64,000 nucleotides of DNA from Saccharospirillum alexandrii (GCF_004000275.1 NZ_RCIP01000003.1:186001-250000); one strand, 5' to 3'. Positions 16,561 through 25,937 are shown, counted from the first letter of the stretch. The notes: a model not told the origin generated them from the letters alone. Made by a program: numbers and translations.

Positions 16561-17022
16561 ATGAGTCCAGCCCGGAAGTCATTCATTCCGAGAACCATCC
16601 TGTTGCTGTCTGAAGATGAGACCGTTGTGCGCCATGTTGAGTCGGCGCTAGCTGCCTATTGCCTGAACCACCACATTGAATGCCACAAAGATATTCACAG
16701 CTTCCACCAGTCGCTGATCGGCTCATCCTTGCAACCCGCCTCGCCTAAACAGGTCGACCTGATCCTGATTGCCTATGTGGATGATCAGGAAAAAACCCAC
16801 GAAACATTGGCAGACTTGCGGCTCCTGCCACGCTGGAAACTGGTGCCCTCGGTTATTTTTCTGGCCCGGGAAGACCCCGCCTTCAGCCGCATGCTGTATC
16901 ACCTGGGGGCCAATACGGTGCTTAAGTTTCCCCTCCGGTTCGATGCCTTGCAGCAACTGATCAGCACGATGGATGCGTATTGGTTCAAGACCGTTACCCT
17001 TCCTGACAACGATGAAGAATGA
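16561..17022 (+). CDS. Degenerate receiver-domain protein
   Basis: An ATG preceded by AAGGGAGG gives 153 residues; a GTG at 16528 is the alternative. The fold pattern is that of a receiver: TILLLSEDETVV at strand 1, a LILIAYVDD strand 3 and a VLKFPLRFDAL C-terminal Lys-Pro block. The phospho-acceptor Asp position of strand 3 is replaced (LILIAY instead of LILLD), so it probably cannot be phosphorylated normally. It is the last gene of the signalling operon and may act as a non-phosphorylated adaptor or modulator of the kinase or c-di-GMP enzyme. Confidence 0.7.
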   Translation: MSPARKSFIPRTILLLSEDETVVRHVESALAAYCLNHHIECHKDIHSFHQSLIGSSLQPASPKQVDLILIAYVDDQEKTHETLADLRLLPRWKLVPSVIFLAREDPAFSRMLYHLGANTVLKFPLRFDALQQLISTMDAYWFKTVTLPDNDEE

Positions 17023-17050
17023 CCCCCCTACACCGGCAGGGTTAACCGGG

Positions 17051-17734
17051 TCAGTCCTCCAGTAACAAGCCCGGTAACAAACGAATATCGGTTAGGTGGA
17101 AGGTTGGTGGCTCGAGGTCTTCCGGCAGTTCCGGCGACAGCCAGGCCGTATCCCAGCCGAAGCGGCGGGCGCCGATGATGTCGGTCTCGTAGCGGTCGCC
17201 GACCATCAGCACCCGGGATTTTTGCGGGGATTGCATTGCCTGCTCCATGGCTTCAAAGATCGCGGCGGCGGGTTTGCTTGCCCCCACTTCTTCGGAGATC
17301 GTCAATACGGCTATGTGCTGGGCCAGACCACTGCGCTCCAGCCGCGAGCGTTGCACCCGGGTCAGCCCGTTGGTCAGAATACCGAGTTGGGCGTGAGTTG
17401 CCAGCCGGGTAACGACGCTCTCAGCCCCTTCCAGCAAATGCGACCTTTCCGCCAGAAAATCCAGAAAATGATCGGCCCATTCGGCCGGGTCCGCCGTGAT
17501 GCCCATTTCGTCGAAAAACCGCTGAATACGCGTGACCTTGAGTTCGCCCGGCGCGATGGCACCGCGCTCCAGCTCCTGCCAGAGGTGCTTGTTGATGCCC
17601 CGGTACAAGCGCTGGTGGGTGTCGGTGTCTGCCACATTGTGGCTGGTCAGCAAGCGCCCCACCGCATGCTGTTCCGCTTTGCCAAAATCGAACAGGGTGT
17701 CGTCGGCATCAAAGACGATCCATTGATAGCGCAT
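17051..17734 (-). CDS. yjjG: HAD-family pyrimidine 5'-nucleotidase, YjjG-like
   Basis: This 227-residue haloacid-dehalogenase phosphatase has motif I FDADDTLFDF, motif II GILTNG, the conserved Lys in GASKPAAAIF and motif III MVGDRYETDI. The FDADDTLFDF signature and length fit the YjjG group, which removes phosphate from pyrimidine nucleoside monophosphates and non-canonical nucleotides. It is convergent with the signalling operon and 23 bp upstream of the siderophore-interacting protein gene on the same strand. Assignment to YjjG over other HAD-IA phosphatases is by resemblance. Confidence 0.85.
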   Translation of the reverse strand: MRYQWIVFDADDTLFDFGKAEQHAVGRLLTSHNVADTDTHQRLYRGINKHLWQELERGAIAPGELKVTRIQRFFDEMGITADPAEWADHFLDFLAERSHLLEGAESVVTRLATHAQLGILTNGLTRVQRSRLERSGLAQHIAVLTISEEVGASKPAAAIFEAMEQAMQSPQKSRVLMVGDRYETDIIGARRFGWDTAWLSPELPEDLEPPTFHLTDIRLLPGLLLED

Positions 17735-17757
17735 AAGTGTTCTCTCGAGTCAGTACT

Positions 17758-18501
17758 CTAGTCAGTTTGCTCCGCATCCTGGCGTTTTACCACCTTGTGC
17801 TGATCTTCACTGATGCCCATTTTCCAATAACTGGACACGTAGAGATGGCTCTTGGCAACTTGCTTGTCCTGTTTGAAAAAAGCCCGCAACGCTCGCATGC
17901 TTTGAAATTCGCAGGCGGCCCAGACAGCCGGCTGCCCTGGCAGCCAGTCGAGTTGCTTAACCCGGTTTAGCAGCACCTGGCCGTCCGGGTCGGGCTCGGG
18001 GTTAACCACCCAGACCAACTCCAGATTATCCGGTTTGTCCAGATCCTGGATGTCAGCGCGATCGAGCACTTCTATAACGGCATAGCCCCGGGCATCGGCC
18101 GGCAGTAGCCCGAGATTAACGCTGATCGCCGGCAGCGCTGTCATGTCGCCGACCAGCAGAAACCAGTCGGCTTGCTCGTTCACCAGTTTCTTAGGGCCCG
18201 GGCCTCCAATCAGAATCCGATCGCCCGGCTGGGTGTTCAGTGCCCACTGGGATGCCGGGCCCGCCGTATCGTGGATCACAAAATCGACATCGATTTCAGC
18301 CTCGCGGTGGTGGCGAACAGTGTAGGTACGCATCAGCGAGCGGGCTTCGCCCGGGGTCGGGAAAATCAGTTTGATGTAAGCGCTTGCCTGGTCGTCGGGA
18401 AACGATGCCATGCCCGCACCACCCAGGGTAACGCGGCGCATATGAGGGGTGACATCGCGGGTAGCCAGTACTTCCAGCTCGCGGGGTTCTGGTTTGGCCA
18501 T
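17758..18501 (-). CDS. Siderophore-interacting protein (FAD-dependent ferric reductase)
   Basis: The start is the ATG at 18501, eight bases after AGGAGA (247 residues); the frame extends to 18588 without a ribosome site and runs into the Fur box. Residues 5-115 form the FAD-binding barrel (HMRRVTLGG, and RTYTVRHH as the FAD-contact motif), and the rest is the SIP NAD(P)H-binding domain (LVGDMTALPAI, VWAACE). Members reduce ferric siderophores in the cytoplasm. A near-perfect Fur box precedes the gene, so iron-repressed expression is expected. Confidence 0.9.
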   Translation of the reverse strand: MAKPEPRELEVLATRDVTPHMRRVTLGGAGMASFPDDQASAYIKLIFPTPGEARSLMRTYTVRHHREAEIDVDFVIHDTAGPASQWALNTQPGDRILIGGPGPKKLVNEQADWFLLVGDMTALPAISVNLGLLPADARGYAVIEVLDRADIQDLDKPDNLELVWVVNPEPDPDGQVLLNRVKQLDWLPGQPAVWAACEFQSMRALRAFFKQDKQVAKSHLYVSSYWKMGISEDQHKVVKRQDAEQTD

Positions 18502-18569
18502 GTCGGTGTCTCCTGTTAAACGGGTTGATAAAGCCTGTCTGATGGGTCGGAGCCTACCACAATTAATGC

Positions 18570-18590
18570 AAATGATAAAGATTATCATTT
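18570..18590 (-). promoter_or_regulatory. Fur box upstream of the siderophore-interacting protein gene
   Basis: The 21-bp sequence has arms AAATGATA and TATCATTT around a short A/G/T centre, matching the Fur consensus closely. It lies about 70 bp before the ATG of the siderophore-interacting protein gene, where it would overlap the promoter. This is direct sequence support for iron control of that gene. Confidence 0.85.
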
Positions 18591-18738
18591 AAGTGAATCT
18601 CATCGCCAGCCTGTGAAACGCCCGGGTGCGGGTGCTTGCCAGTGGCATTGAACCTGGTAAACCAGTCACGGCCGTCCACGCGGCTTCACTCAGCGGTGTG
18701 GACCGCTCAATGGGCACAACATAAAGCCCGGTAACCGG

Positions 18739-20067
18739 CTATCGACTGACAACGACATTGAGCTCGGCCTGAAAACCGTCTTGCTGCCCCGGCGCGGGAG
18801 AACGCAATACCAGGTGCAAACCAGCACCTTCAACAATGGCATCGACAATCGCCAAGCCAATACCCGACCCCGGAGCCTGGGTGTGTGAACGAACAAACCG
18901 TTTGCGCAAACCGGCCATTTCGTCAGCCCCCAATGCGTCGCCCCGGTTGGAGACAGTCAGGTTTCCATCTGCCGAAAGCGCTACCTTCACGGGTGACCCC
19001 GCTTCACCATGCTTGAGTGCATTGTCGATCAGGTTTCTAACAAGTATGGCAAACGCATCCGGGTTCAACCGCGAATGAACTGGGGCATCAGAGCGCTGAA
19101 GCACCAGGCGACCGGGTTCCGCCCGCTCACACTCACTCACAACCGTTTCAAGCACCGGTACCAGGTTGTATGGCGTCTCCGACAGGACACCACCGCCTTC
19201 CGCTTTTGCCAGTTCAAGCAGCTTCTGTGACAGCCGCGACAGCCCCTGCAGCGACGCTTCGATCTCAGCCACTTTACGCAAAGAGGGTGTTTCAGACAGA
19301 TCCGCTTTCAAGCGTTGCACTTTTGCCAGCGCAGTCGCCAGGGGCGTTCGTAACTCATGGGCACTGTTGGCGGTGAAGCTGCGCTCGGCGTCCAGTGCGC
19401 GCCGAAGCCGCTCCAGTAACCGGTTGATCGAGACGGCCATGGGTTCCAGTTCTTGCGGCAGTTGATCGACCGGTACGGGAGACAAGTCGGCCGCTCCACG
19501 AACTTCCAGTGACTCGCTGAAGTCCACCACCCGGCGCAATGAAAACCGGACCGTCCACAAGACGCCCAGAAGACTGACCGGAATCAGCAGCAACAATGGC
19601 AACAAGAGTGCGATGCCGGCTTCAAAGGCTGCCTCTTGCCGGTGCGCCAACGGTTCGGCAATGTCGATGAATATCGTCTGGCTGACGGCAGAGGTGCCGT
19701 AAAGTCGGTGGGTAGCGGTGTTATAAAATCCACTTCTCGGGCGATCGTCAAATACCGATAGATCCACATCATGCGACTGAAGCAGAATAGTGCCAGACGC
19801 ATCCCGTATGAGATAAGTCAGGTATTCGTCGTGGTCCTCTATCGCCGGTGCTGTTTTCTGCACACGATCGGACTCACGACTGAGGATATCGGTCACCGCC
19901 AACGGCAGAATTCGTTGCGCCGTTTCCTGCAACGCACTGTCGAATACCTCTTCCATTTCGTGCTGTGCAACCAGGCCTGAAGCCAGCACACCCAGCAACC
20001 AAAGCACGGTGACGCCCGCCGTCAGGCCCAGGCTGAGCGTTTTCTGCAGGCTGCGTTTACCCTTCAT
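18739..20067 (-). CDS. Two-component sensor histidine kinase (QseC/PmrB-like)
   Basis: This 442-residue kinase has transmembrane helices at about residues 13-33 and 148-170 flanking a periplasmic sensor. A HAMP-like region (about 170-225) and HisKA with SAHELRTPLA follow. The HATPase has NLIDNALKHG, a divergent nucleotide-binding region and GSGIGLAIVDAIV. Its start overlaps the end of the response-regulator gene by 11 bp. The layout matches QseC/PmrB/TctE kinases. It is divergent from a PepSY/DUF2271/flavoreductase operon, its most likely target, so a metal or redox signal is plausible but not shown. Confidence 0.9.
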   Translation of the reverse strand: MKGKRSLQKTLSLGLTAGVTVLWLLGVLASGLVAQHEMEEVFDSALQETAQRILPLAVTDILSRESDRVQKTAPAIEDHDEYLTYLIRDASGTILLQSHDVDLSVFDDRPRSGFYNTATHRLYGTSAVSQTIFIDIAEPLAHRQEAAFEAGIALLLPLLLLIPVSLLGVLWTVRFSLRRVVDFSESLEVRGAADLSPVPVDQLPQELEPMAVSINRLLERLRRALDAERSFTANSAHELRTPLATALAKVQRLKADLSETPSLRKVAEIEASLQGLSRLSQKLLELAKAEGGGVLSETPYNLVPVLETVVSECERAEPGRLVLQRSDAPVHSRLNPDAFAILVRNLIDNALKHGEAGSPVKVALSADGNLTVSNRGDALGADEMAGLRKRFVRSHTQAPGSGIGLAIVDAIVEGAGLHLVLRSPAPGQQDGFQAELNVVVSR

Positions 20068-20722
20068 GGGTTTTCAACCGGTAGCCCATGCCACGAACGG
20101 TTGCCACCAGATCCCTTCCCAGTTTCTTGCGCAAACGGCTGATATAAACCTCGATGGTATTGCTCTCAATTTCGGCGCCGAATTCATAGAGCCGGTCTTC
20201 GAGCTGCGACCTTGAGAGCAACTTCCCCGGGTGTTGCAGGAACGCGTCGAGCAGTGCCCACTCCCGCGATGTGAGCTCAATGGGCTCGCCATTGCGCACA
20301 ACGGTGTGATCGCCCAGGTTGACGGTCAGTTCACCAACGGACACCACTGGGTTCGGATTGCCGCGGTATCGACGGGCAACCGCAAACACCCGGGCCGACA
20401 ACTCCGACAAGTCAAACGGTTTGACCAGGTAATCGTCCGCGCCGCAATTCAGCCCCTCAATGCGATCGGATACCTGGTCGCGCGCCGTCAGAATAATCAC
20501 CGGGGTTGCATTTCCGCCGTGGCGCAGGGACTTCAGAAAATCAATGCCAAAGCCATCGGGCAACTGAAGGTCCAGAAGAATCAGATCGTACTGCGTGGTT
20601 CTCACGCTGGTTTCGGCAAAGGCAAGGCTTTGCACCCAGTCCACTGCATGGCCATCGGCGCTGATCTGCTCCTGGACCGCCTCACCCAGGCCGACAGTGT
20701 CTTCCACTAACAACACGCGCAT
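20057..20722 (-). CDS. OmpR/PhoB-family response regulator (QseB/PmrA-like)
   Basis: This 221-residue regulator has a receiver (residues 1-115) with acceptor Asp in LILLDLQLPDG, switch Thr in IILTARD and Lys in YLVKPFD, followed by a winged-helix DNA-binding domain (about 125-218; SREWALLDAFL, VEVYISRLRKKLG-like). It overlaps the kinase gene and is transcribed away from the PepSY-containing operon. It probably autoregulates and controls the divergent operon. Confidence 0.93.
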   Translation of the reverse strand: MRVLLVEDTVGLGEAVQEQISADGHAVDWVQSLAFAETSVRTTQYDLILLDLQLPDGFGIDFLKSLRHGGNATPVIILTARDQVSDRIEGLNCGADDYLVKPFDLSELSARVFAVARRYRGNPNPVVSVGELTVNLGDHTVVRNGEPIELTSREWALLDAFLQHPGKLLSRSQLEDRLYEFGAEIESNTIEVYISRLRKKLGRDLVATVRGMGYRLKTHEG

Positions 20723-20894
20723 TCGACATCCTTAAACGGGTTATGTGCTTACCATAGTATCGCTGAATCCTGACAACCATCTGAATGCCATAGGTTTGCT
20801 GAAAACAGACAAACGCGTCGAGGCATTACCCCTTTCAGGTCCGAGTCAGAAACGCCGGATACAGTGGCGACATTCACCTGAGAGGACAGCAATC

Positions 20895-21299
20895 ATGAAA
20901 ATACCTTCCCTGGCTCTGAGCCTATCCCTCCTGCTGATCAGCGGGGCAGCACTGGCCGATGACGACTGCAATGACCCTATTTCCAACTGGCAGCCACGAG
21001 AGGCATTGCGCCAGCAATTGGAGGACAACGGCTGGATTGTTTATCGCATCAAAATTGACGACGGCTGTTATGAAGTCAAAGCACAGGACAACGAGGGAAA
21101 TCGCGTGGAAGCCAGCTTCGCCCCCGCGTCGCTTGAATTGATGGAATGGGAGCGAGAAGACGACGACGGCTATGACGACGACGATGACAACAACCGTCAG
21201 TATCAGCCGGCCGTCAACCGCCAACCAACTGATGCCGGGCAACCCTCTGCTCCAACGAACGGCATTGTCAACAATCGACCTACGGTCACCGTTGAATAA
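20895..21299 (+). CDS. PepSY-domain periplasmic protein with acidic tail
   Basis: The ATG follows AGAGGACAGC, giving 134 residues with a signal peptide ending ALADD; an upstream frame from 20745 has no ribosome site. The PepSY domain (about 40-95) carries WIVYRIKIDDGCYEVKAQ. It is followed by an acidic, low-complexity run (EDDDGYDDDDD) and a Pro/Gln/Asn-rich tail, which could bind metal cations. It is the first gene of an operon with a DUF2271 protein and a PepSY-containing flavoreductase. Confidence 0.85.
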   Translation: MKIPSLALSLSLLLISGAALADDDCNDPISNWQPREALRQQLEDNGWIVYRIKIDDGCYEVKAQDNEGNRVEASFAPASLELMEWEREDDDGYDDDDDNNRQYQPAVNRQPTDAGQPSAPTNGIVNNRPTVTVE

Positions 21300-21338
21300 C
21301 GGTTTTACGGCGAACACAACCACCGCGGAGATCAGACA

Positions 21339-21809
21339 ATGAAGCACCCCCTGTTAACACTCGTTCTTACTGTGGTGCTGGCATTCCCGGCCCTGGCTTT
21401 GGCAAGGGAGGTCACATTAACCACTCAGATGGCCAACTACCGGGGGGACGGTGCTTACCTCGCCCTCTACCTGACGGACTCGAACGGAGTCTACAAGGGC
21501 ACCCTCTGGATCGCGGGCGGCAAACGCAAATATTACGAGCACCTGCGTGACTGGGCCAGAGGCAGTCGCATGAACCCGGCGGACTACGACGGCCTGACCG
21601 GAGCCAGTGTCACCCGCGGCCGTACCCTCAGAATTACACTCGACCTGGACGATTCCCTGTTCGACAGCGGTCACGAAATTCGTATCGATTCCGCGGTGGA
21701 GGATCTGCGTGATAACCGGTCGGATGTCGTGGCGCCGCTGACCACGGAAGGCGCGGGCATACCCATCAGCGGACGAGGCTACGTACAGTCGTTCACCTAC
21801 GAATTCTGA
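21339..21809 (+). CDS. DUF2271 periplasmic protein
   Basis: This 156-residue protein has a signal peptide (about 1-22, ending ALALA) and a single DUF2271 domain, with YLALYLTDSNGVYKGTLWIAGG and a GLTGASVTRG block. The family often neighbours PepSY-TM flavoreductases, as here. Function is not known; an extracytoplasmic electron-transfer or flavin-related partner of the reductase is inference. It lies 40 bp after the PepSY gene and 21 bp before the reductase. Confidence 0.85.
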   Translation: MKHPLLTLVLTVVLAFPALALAREVTLTTQMANYRGDGAYLALYLTDSNGVYKGTLWIAGGKRKYYEHLRDWARGSRMNPADYDGLTGASVTRGRTLRITLDLDDSLFDSGHEIRIDSAVEDLRDNRSDVVAPLTTEGAGIPISGRGYVQSFTYEF

Positions 21810-21830
21810 GGCTATACAGGAGCTCTGTTC

Positions 21831-24053
21831 ATGTGGCGCACCGTTCATTCAATCGCTGGATTGTTGGCTGCCGTATTGTTGATCACCGTTGCTACCAGCG
21901 GGGCCATACTATCGGTGTCTCCCGCTCTGGATCGTTCAGGTGCGACTATTCCGGCACAGGGTGCCGTTTCCGTCGCCCAGCTCGCTGGCCGAGTGGTGAA
22001 CCACTATCCGCAGACCGAACAGATAAAACGATTACCGTCGGGTGTGATTGTCGTTTACTACGTCAATGACGGTACCCCGGGAGCAGACCGGGTCGACCCT
22101 CTGACAGGTTTGGGAGTCGGGTCCTATCAGCCGTCACCCCTGTTCCGCTGGGTCAAGGATCTGCACCGTGCGTTTTTGCGCGACGATGGCGGACGTTTGC
22201 TCGCGGGTCTGACCGCTGCCGTCATGGTATTGATGTGCCTTTCAGGTGCCTTTCTGCTGGCTCGCCGCTCTGGTGGTTGGCGATCACTGTTAAAACCACT
22301 GACGGGAACCGGTGATCAGCGGGTGCACTCTGAACTGGCACGATTGGCGATCATCGGATTACTGCTGTCCGCTCTGACCGGCACCTACCTGTCTGCCGTT
22401 CGATTCGGTCTGGCACCTGAGCCGATGAGCAATGAACCGGCCTACCCGGCAGAGGTGACTGGCGGCACTCCTGCCACCGTTAGCTCGCTCAAGGCGCTTC
22501 GGGAAACCGACCTGAATTCTTTGCATGAACTGGTCTTTCCATACCCGCATGATCCACTGGATGTGTACTCACTGAGCACCCGGCAAGGCTCCGGGTTTGT
22601 TGACCCGTCCACCGGCGAACTGCTGGAATTTGAAGCGACAACCTCCCACAGTCGGCTCCATGGCCTGATCCTCAGTCTGCATACCGGCGAGGGTTTGTGG
22701 TGGCTTGGGCTGTTAGTCGGCGCGTCATCACTGACCGTACCCGTACTCGGCATCAGTGGAACCTGCATCTGGTGGCACCGCCGGAGTTCGGTAGACCGTT
22801 CGCTGAATAACGCCGACATCGCAACCGCCGATACGGTGATTCTGGTCGGTTCAGAACACAACACGACCTATGGTTTTGCCCGAGTCCTTCATGAGCAAAT
22901 GGTCGCAGCAGGACGACGGGTGCTGACGGCCGACATGAACGATCTGGCTCAAGCCTACCCCAGCGCCTCGATGCTGTTCGTACTGACAGCCACTTACGGC
23001 GACGGTGGCCCGCCTGCGTCTGCCGATTCGTTCATGCTGAAACTGAACCACTTTCACATCACCCACGGTCTTTCTTTCGCTGTACTCGGCTTTGGTGACC
23101 GGCAATATGCCAACTACTGCCGGTTTGCCGTTGAAGTGGACGAAGCGCTGGGGAGAATTGGGCTCGAACGGCTCGATGAGGCCGCGTTTATTGATCGACA
23201 GTCATCCCGGATGTTCAATGACTGGGGACACCGACTGGCAAAACGGATCAATGTGCCGTTGTCACTCGTCCATGACCCTGTCCCTTCAACCCGGTTCAAG
23301 CTCGAACTGCTTGACCGGGCTGACTTCGGCGCACAGATCAATGCGCCCACCAGCATCCTGCGGTTCGGGCCAGCCCGGAAAACCGGCATGGCATCCTATC
23401 TTCCCTGGCGGGGTGTCAGGCCCCTACCGGAATTTGAAGCCGGTGACCTGATCGGTGTGATCCCGCCGGGTGACGAAACGGCACGATATTATTCACTGGC
23501 CTGTTCAAGCACCGACGGTTTACTGGAAATTTGTGTGCGCAAACAGCCTGGTGGTGTCTGCTCCGGGTTTCTGCACAACCTGAAAACGGGAGAGCAAATT
23601 CAGGGCTTCATCCAGCCTAACCCGGACTTCAGACCGGCACCCGGTGGGCACCCCATCATCTTAATCGGGGCAGGCGCCGGCATTGGCCCGCTGGCCGGGT
23701 TTATAAGGAAGAACAATGCCCGCAACCCCATGTTCCTCTATTGGGGGGGACGAAACCCCCAGTCGGACTTCCTCTATCAGCCTGAACTTGACCGTTATCT
23801 CGATGACAGCCGGTTAACTGGCCTGACGACGGCCTTCTCAAGAACTGACAATCGGGCCTATGTTCAGGACAGAATCACCGAAGACGCACCGACCCTTCGC
23901 GACATGATTGAGAAGGGTGCGCAGATACTGGTGTGTGGCGAGCGGGAGATGGCTACCGGGGTCAGACAAGTAATTGATGACCTGCTGGTGCCACTCGGCA
24001 CCAGTGTTGACACCCTAAAACGGGAGGGTCGCTACCTGGAAGATGTCTATTAG
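21831..24053 (+). CDS. PepSY-TM / flavodoxin / FAD-NAD(P)H oxidoreductase
   Basis: This 740-residue inner-membrane reductase joins three modules. The first is a PepSY-associated membrane region (about residues 1-325, four helices, HS/H-rich haem-like positions such as LHRAFL and SRLHGLILSLHTGEG). The second is a flavodoxin-like FMN domain (about 340-480; FVLTATYGDGG, AVLGFGDRQYANYC). The third is an FNR-type domain (about 490-740) with FAD motif ARYYSLAC, GGVCSGFLHNL and NAD(P)H loop IGAGAGIGPLAG. Such proteins move electrons across the membrane, for instance to ferric siderophores or periplasmic acceptors. The iron-gene neighbourhood supports a metal-reductase role, by inference. Confidence 0.88.
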   Translation: MWRTVHSIAGLLAAVLLITVATSGAILSVSPALDRSGATIPAQGAVSVAQLAGRVVNHYPQTEQIKRLPSGVIVVYYVNDGTPGADRVDPLTGLGVGSYQPSPLFRWVKDLHRAFLRDDGGRLLAGLTAAVMVLMCLSGAFLLARRSGGWRSLLKPLTGTGDQRVHSELARLAIIGLLLSALTGTYLSAVRFGLAPEPMSNEPAYPAEVTGGTPATVSSLKALRETDLNSLHELVFPYPHDPLDVYSLSTRQGSGFVDPSTGELLEFEATTSHSRLHGLILSLHTGEGLWWLGLLVGASSLTVPVLGISGTCIWWHRRSSVDRSLNNADIATADTVILVGSEHNTTYGFARVLHEQMVAAGRRVLTADMNDLAQAYPSASMLFVLTATYGDGGPPASADSFMLKLNHFHITHGLSFAVLGFGDRQYANYCRFAVEVDEALGRIGLERLDEAAFIDRQSSRMFNDWGHRLAKRINVPLSLVHDPVPSTRFKLELLDRADFGAQINAPTSILRFGPARKTGMASYLPWRGVRPLPEFEAGDLIGVIPPGDETARYYSLACSSTDGLLEICVRKQPGGVCSGFLHNLKTGEQIQGFIQPNPDFRPAPGGHPIILIGAGAGIGPLAGFIRKNNARNPMFLYWGGRNPQSDFLYQPELDRYLDDSRLTGLTTAFSRTDNRAYVQDRITEDAPTLRDMIEKGAQILVCGEREMATGVRQVIDDLLVPLGTSVDTLKREGRYLEDVY

Positions 24054-24105
24054 CCAGGAACGATTGTCGTTGGACCTGCCATCATGAGCGACTTACCATC
24101 AGGCT

Positions 24106-24777
24106 TTACAAGCCCAATTTTTCCACCAGGTCAGTCAGAGAAGGGACGATAACGTCAGGTGCTTCCCCCCAGGGGTCAAACGGGGCGTCGGTCCTATTAA
24201 CCCAGGCGGTTCGCCAGCCGGCATGCCGCGCGCCCAGAATATCAAAGGGGTTGCCGGAGATAAGCCAGGTCTGGCTGGCCGTCGCATCCGTTGCTTCGAT
24301 AAAGTGGTTGTACACTTTAGGGCTGGGTTTGAAAGTGCGCAGTACATCCACACTGACGATGCCGTCGAGGTATTCGATCAGTCCGGCGTGGGTGAGCAAA
24401 TCCGACGCGATGGCCGCTTCGCCATTGGTGAAGGCAAAGGCCCGGGCGTCATTCAATTGCAGTTGCTGCAACAGGCCTTGCGCATCGGTGAACGCCGGCA
24501 GCGTGCGGTAGGCGGTCAGCAACGCGTTCTGTTGGCGCCCGTCCAGCGAGATACCGGCTTCATCCAGGGTGAAGTCGAGTGCCTGGCGGGTGCAGACCGA
24601 AAAGGGCTGGTAGTGATCCATCAGCCCGCGCCGAAAGCTGTACTCCAGCTGTTTCTCGCGCCAGCGTTGGCTGATGGCCGCCGCCTGGTGCTCATCGTGC
24701 AGCATGTCCGCCAGGGTAATCTGAATGCCCTGGGTGTTGATCAGTGTGCCATAAACATCGAAAGCCAGCGTCACCAT
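24106..24777 (-). CDS. Haloacid dehalogenase, type II (L-2-haloacid dehalogenase-like HAD)
   Basis: The start is the ATG at 24777 (223 residues, beginning MVTLAFDVYGTLIN); a longer frame has no support. Motif I is FDVYGTL, typical of type II haloacid dehalogenases rather than phosphatases. FAFTNGE gives motif II, FKPSPKVYN the Lys and WLISGNPFDILGARHAGW motif III. The product probably hydrolyses short-chain 2-haloacids, though many such proteins have untested substrates. Confidence 0.85.
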   Translation of the reverse strand: MVTLAFDVYGTLINTQGIQITLADMLHDEHQAAAISQRWREKQLEYSFRRGLMDHYQPFSVCTRQALDFTLDEAGISLDGRQQNALLTAYRTLPAFTDAQGLLQQLQLNDARAFAFTNGEAAIASDLLTHAGLIEYLDGIVSVDVLRTFKPSPKVYNHFIEATDATASQTWLISGNPFDILGARHAGWRTAWVNRTDAPFDPWGEAPDVIVPSLTDLVEKLGL

Positions 24778-24872
24778 CGTAGCTCCGCTCTTTAAGGAAT
24801 GAGCCGTCAGTCTAGTCGATAATGCCAACAGACTGCCCGCAAGACGTTGCGTTCAGGGCAGCACAGCGCGCC

Positions 24873-25937
24873 CTACTGCAGGTACGACCGGACCAGGGAG
24901 AGTAGCCTGCTCATCTGTTCATCGGTGCCGATGGATATGCGCACAAACTCACTGATTCTGGGTTTATTAAAGTAGCGGATCAGTACGTTATCCTGCCGTA
25001 ACCGGTTGGCCAGTTCCGCGGCATCCAAACCGGCGGGCGGACGCGCAAAGACAAAATTGGTTTTCGAAGGCAGTACCTCAAAACCCAGTCCAACCAGGGC
25101 CCCGGTGACCGCCTCGCGGGTTGCCATAATCTGTTGGCAACAGGCCTCGAAATAACCAGCATCGCGCACGGCAGCACAGCCGACCGCTTCGGCGATGCGG
25201 TCAATCGGATAAGGGTTGAATGAGTTCTTCACCCGGTTCAGCGCTTCGATCAGGTGCGCCTGACCGGCCGCAAAGCCAAGCCGCATTCCGGCCAGCGATC
25301 GGGATTTGGAGAAGGTCTGTACAACCAGCAAGTTCGGGTAGCGGTTGATCAGTGCCACGGCAGACTCCGCGCCAAAATCCACATAGGCCTCGTCGACCAC
25401 AACGACCGATCCGGTATTGCGCTGCAGCAGGGCTTCAATCTGATCGAGTGACTGTGCCAGGCCGGTTGGCGCATTTGGGTTGGCGAAAATGATGCCGCCG
25501 TTGTCGGTGGTATAGGCATCAAGATCCAGCGAAAAATCCTCTGCGAGTGGGATGGTGTGATACTCCACCCCAAACAACTGGCAATACACCGGATAAAAAC
25601 TGTAGGTGATGTCCGGGAACAGAATCGGTCGGGCTTGCTTCAGCAGCCCCATAAACGCCATGGCCAGTACATCATCTGAGCCGTTGCCGACAAATACCTG
25701 CGCCGGTGCCAGACCCTGGTCTTCGGCAATGGCGTCTTTCAACGACTGGGAGTTCGGGTCCGGATACAGACGCAACCGCTCGGCGGTAGCCGGTTGCTGC
25801 AACAGTTCAGCAACGCCCGGCGCTGGGGGGTAGGGACTTTCATTGGTGTTCAGCTTGATCAGGCCGTCTACCCTGGGTTGTTCACCCGGGATGTAGGGGT
25901 CCAGAGAGTGAACCAGAGGGCTCCAGTAAGACGACAT
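24873..25937 (-). CDS. hisC: Histidinol-phosphate aminotransferase
   Basis: The start is the ATG at 25937 (354 residues, beginning [21 protein letters not shown]), the family's usual opening; the frame extends further without support. It is a class I/II PLP aminotransferase with the substrate-binding Tyr/Pro block, [15 protein letters not shown], the PLP lysine in [10 protein letters not shown] and the C-terminal Arg in FVRISIGT. HisC converts imidazole-acetol phosphate to histidinol phosphate. No other his gene is nearby, so a role with aromatic or other amino acids is possible. Confidence 0.88.
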   Translation of the reverse strand: MSSYWSPLVHSLDPYIPGEQPRVDGLIKLNTNESPYPPAPGVAELLQQPATAERLRLYPDPNSQSLKDAIAEDQGLAPAQVFVGNGSDDVLAMAFMGLLKQARPILFPDITYSFYPVYCQLFGVEYHTIPLAEDFSLDLDAYTTDNGGIIFANPNAPTGLAQSLDQIEALLQRNTGSVVVVDEAYVDFGAESAVALINRYPNLLVVQTFSKSRSLAGMRLGFAAGQAHLIEALNRVKNSFNPYPIDRIAEAVGCAAVRDAGYFEACCQQIMATREAVTGALVGLGFEVLPSKTNFVFARPPAGLDAAELANRLRQDNVLIRYFNKPRISEFVRISIGTDEQMSRLLSLVRSYLQ

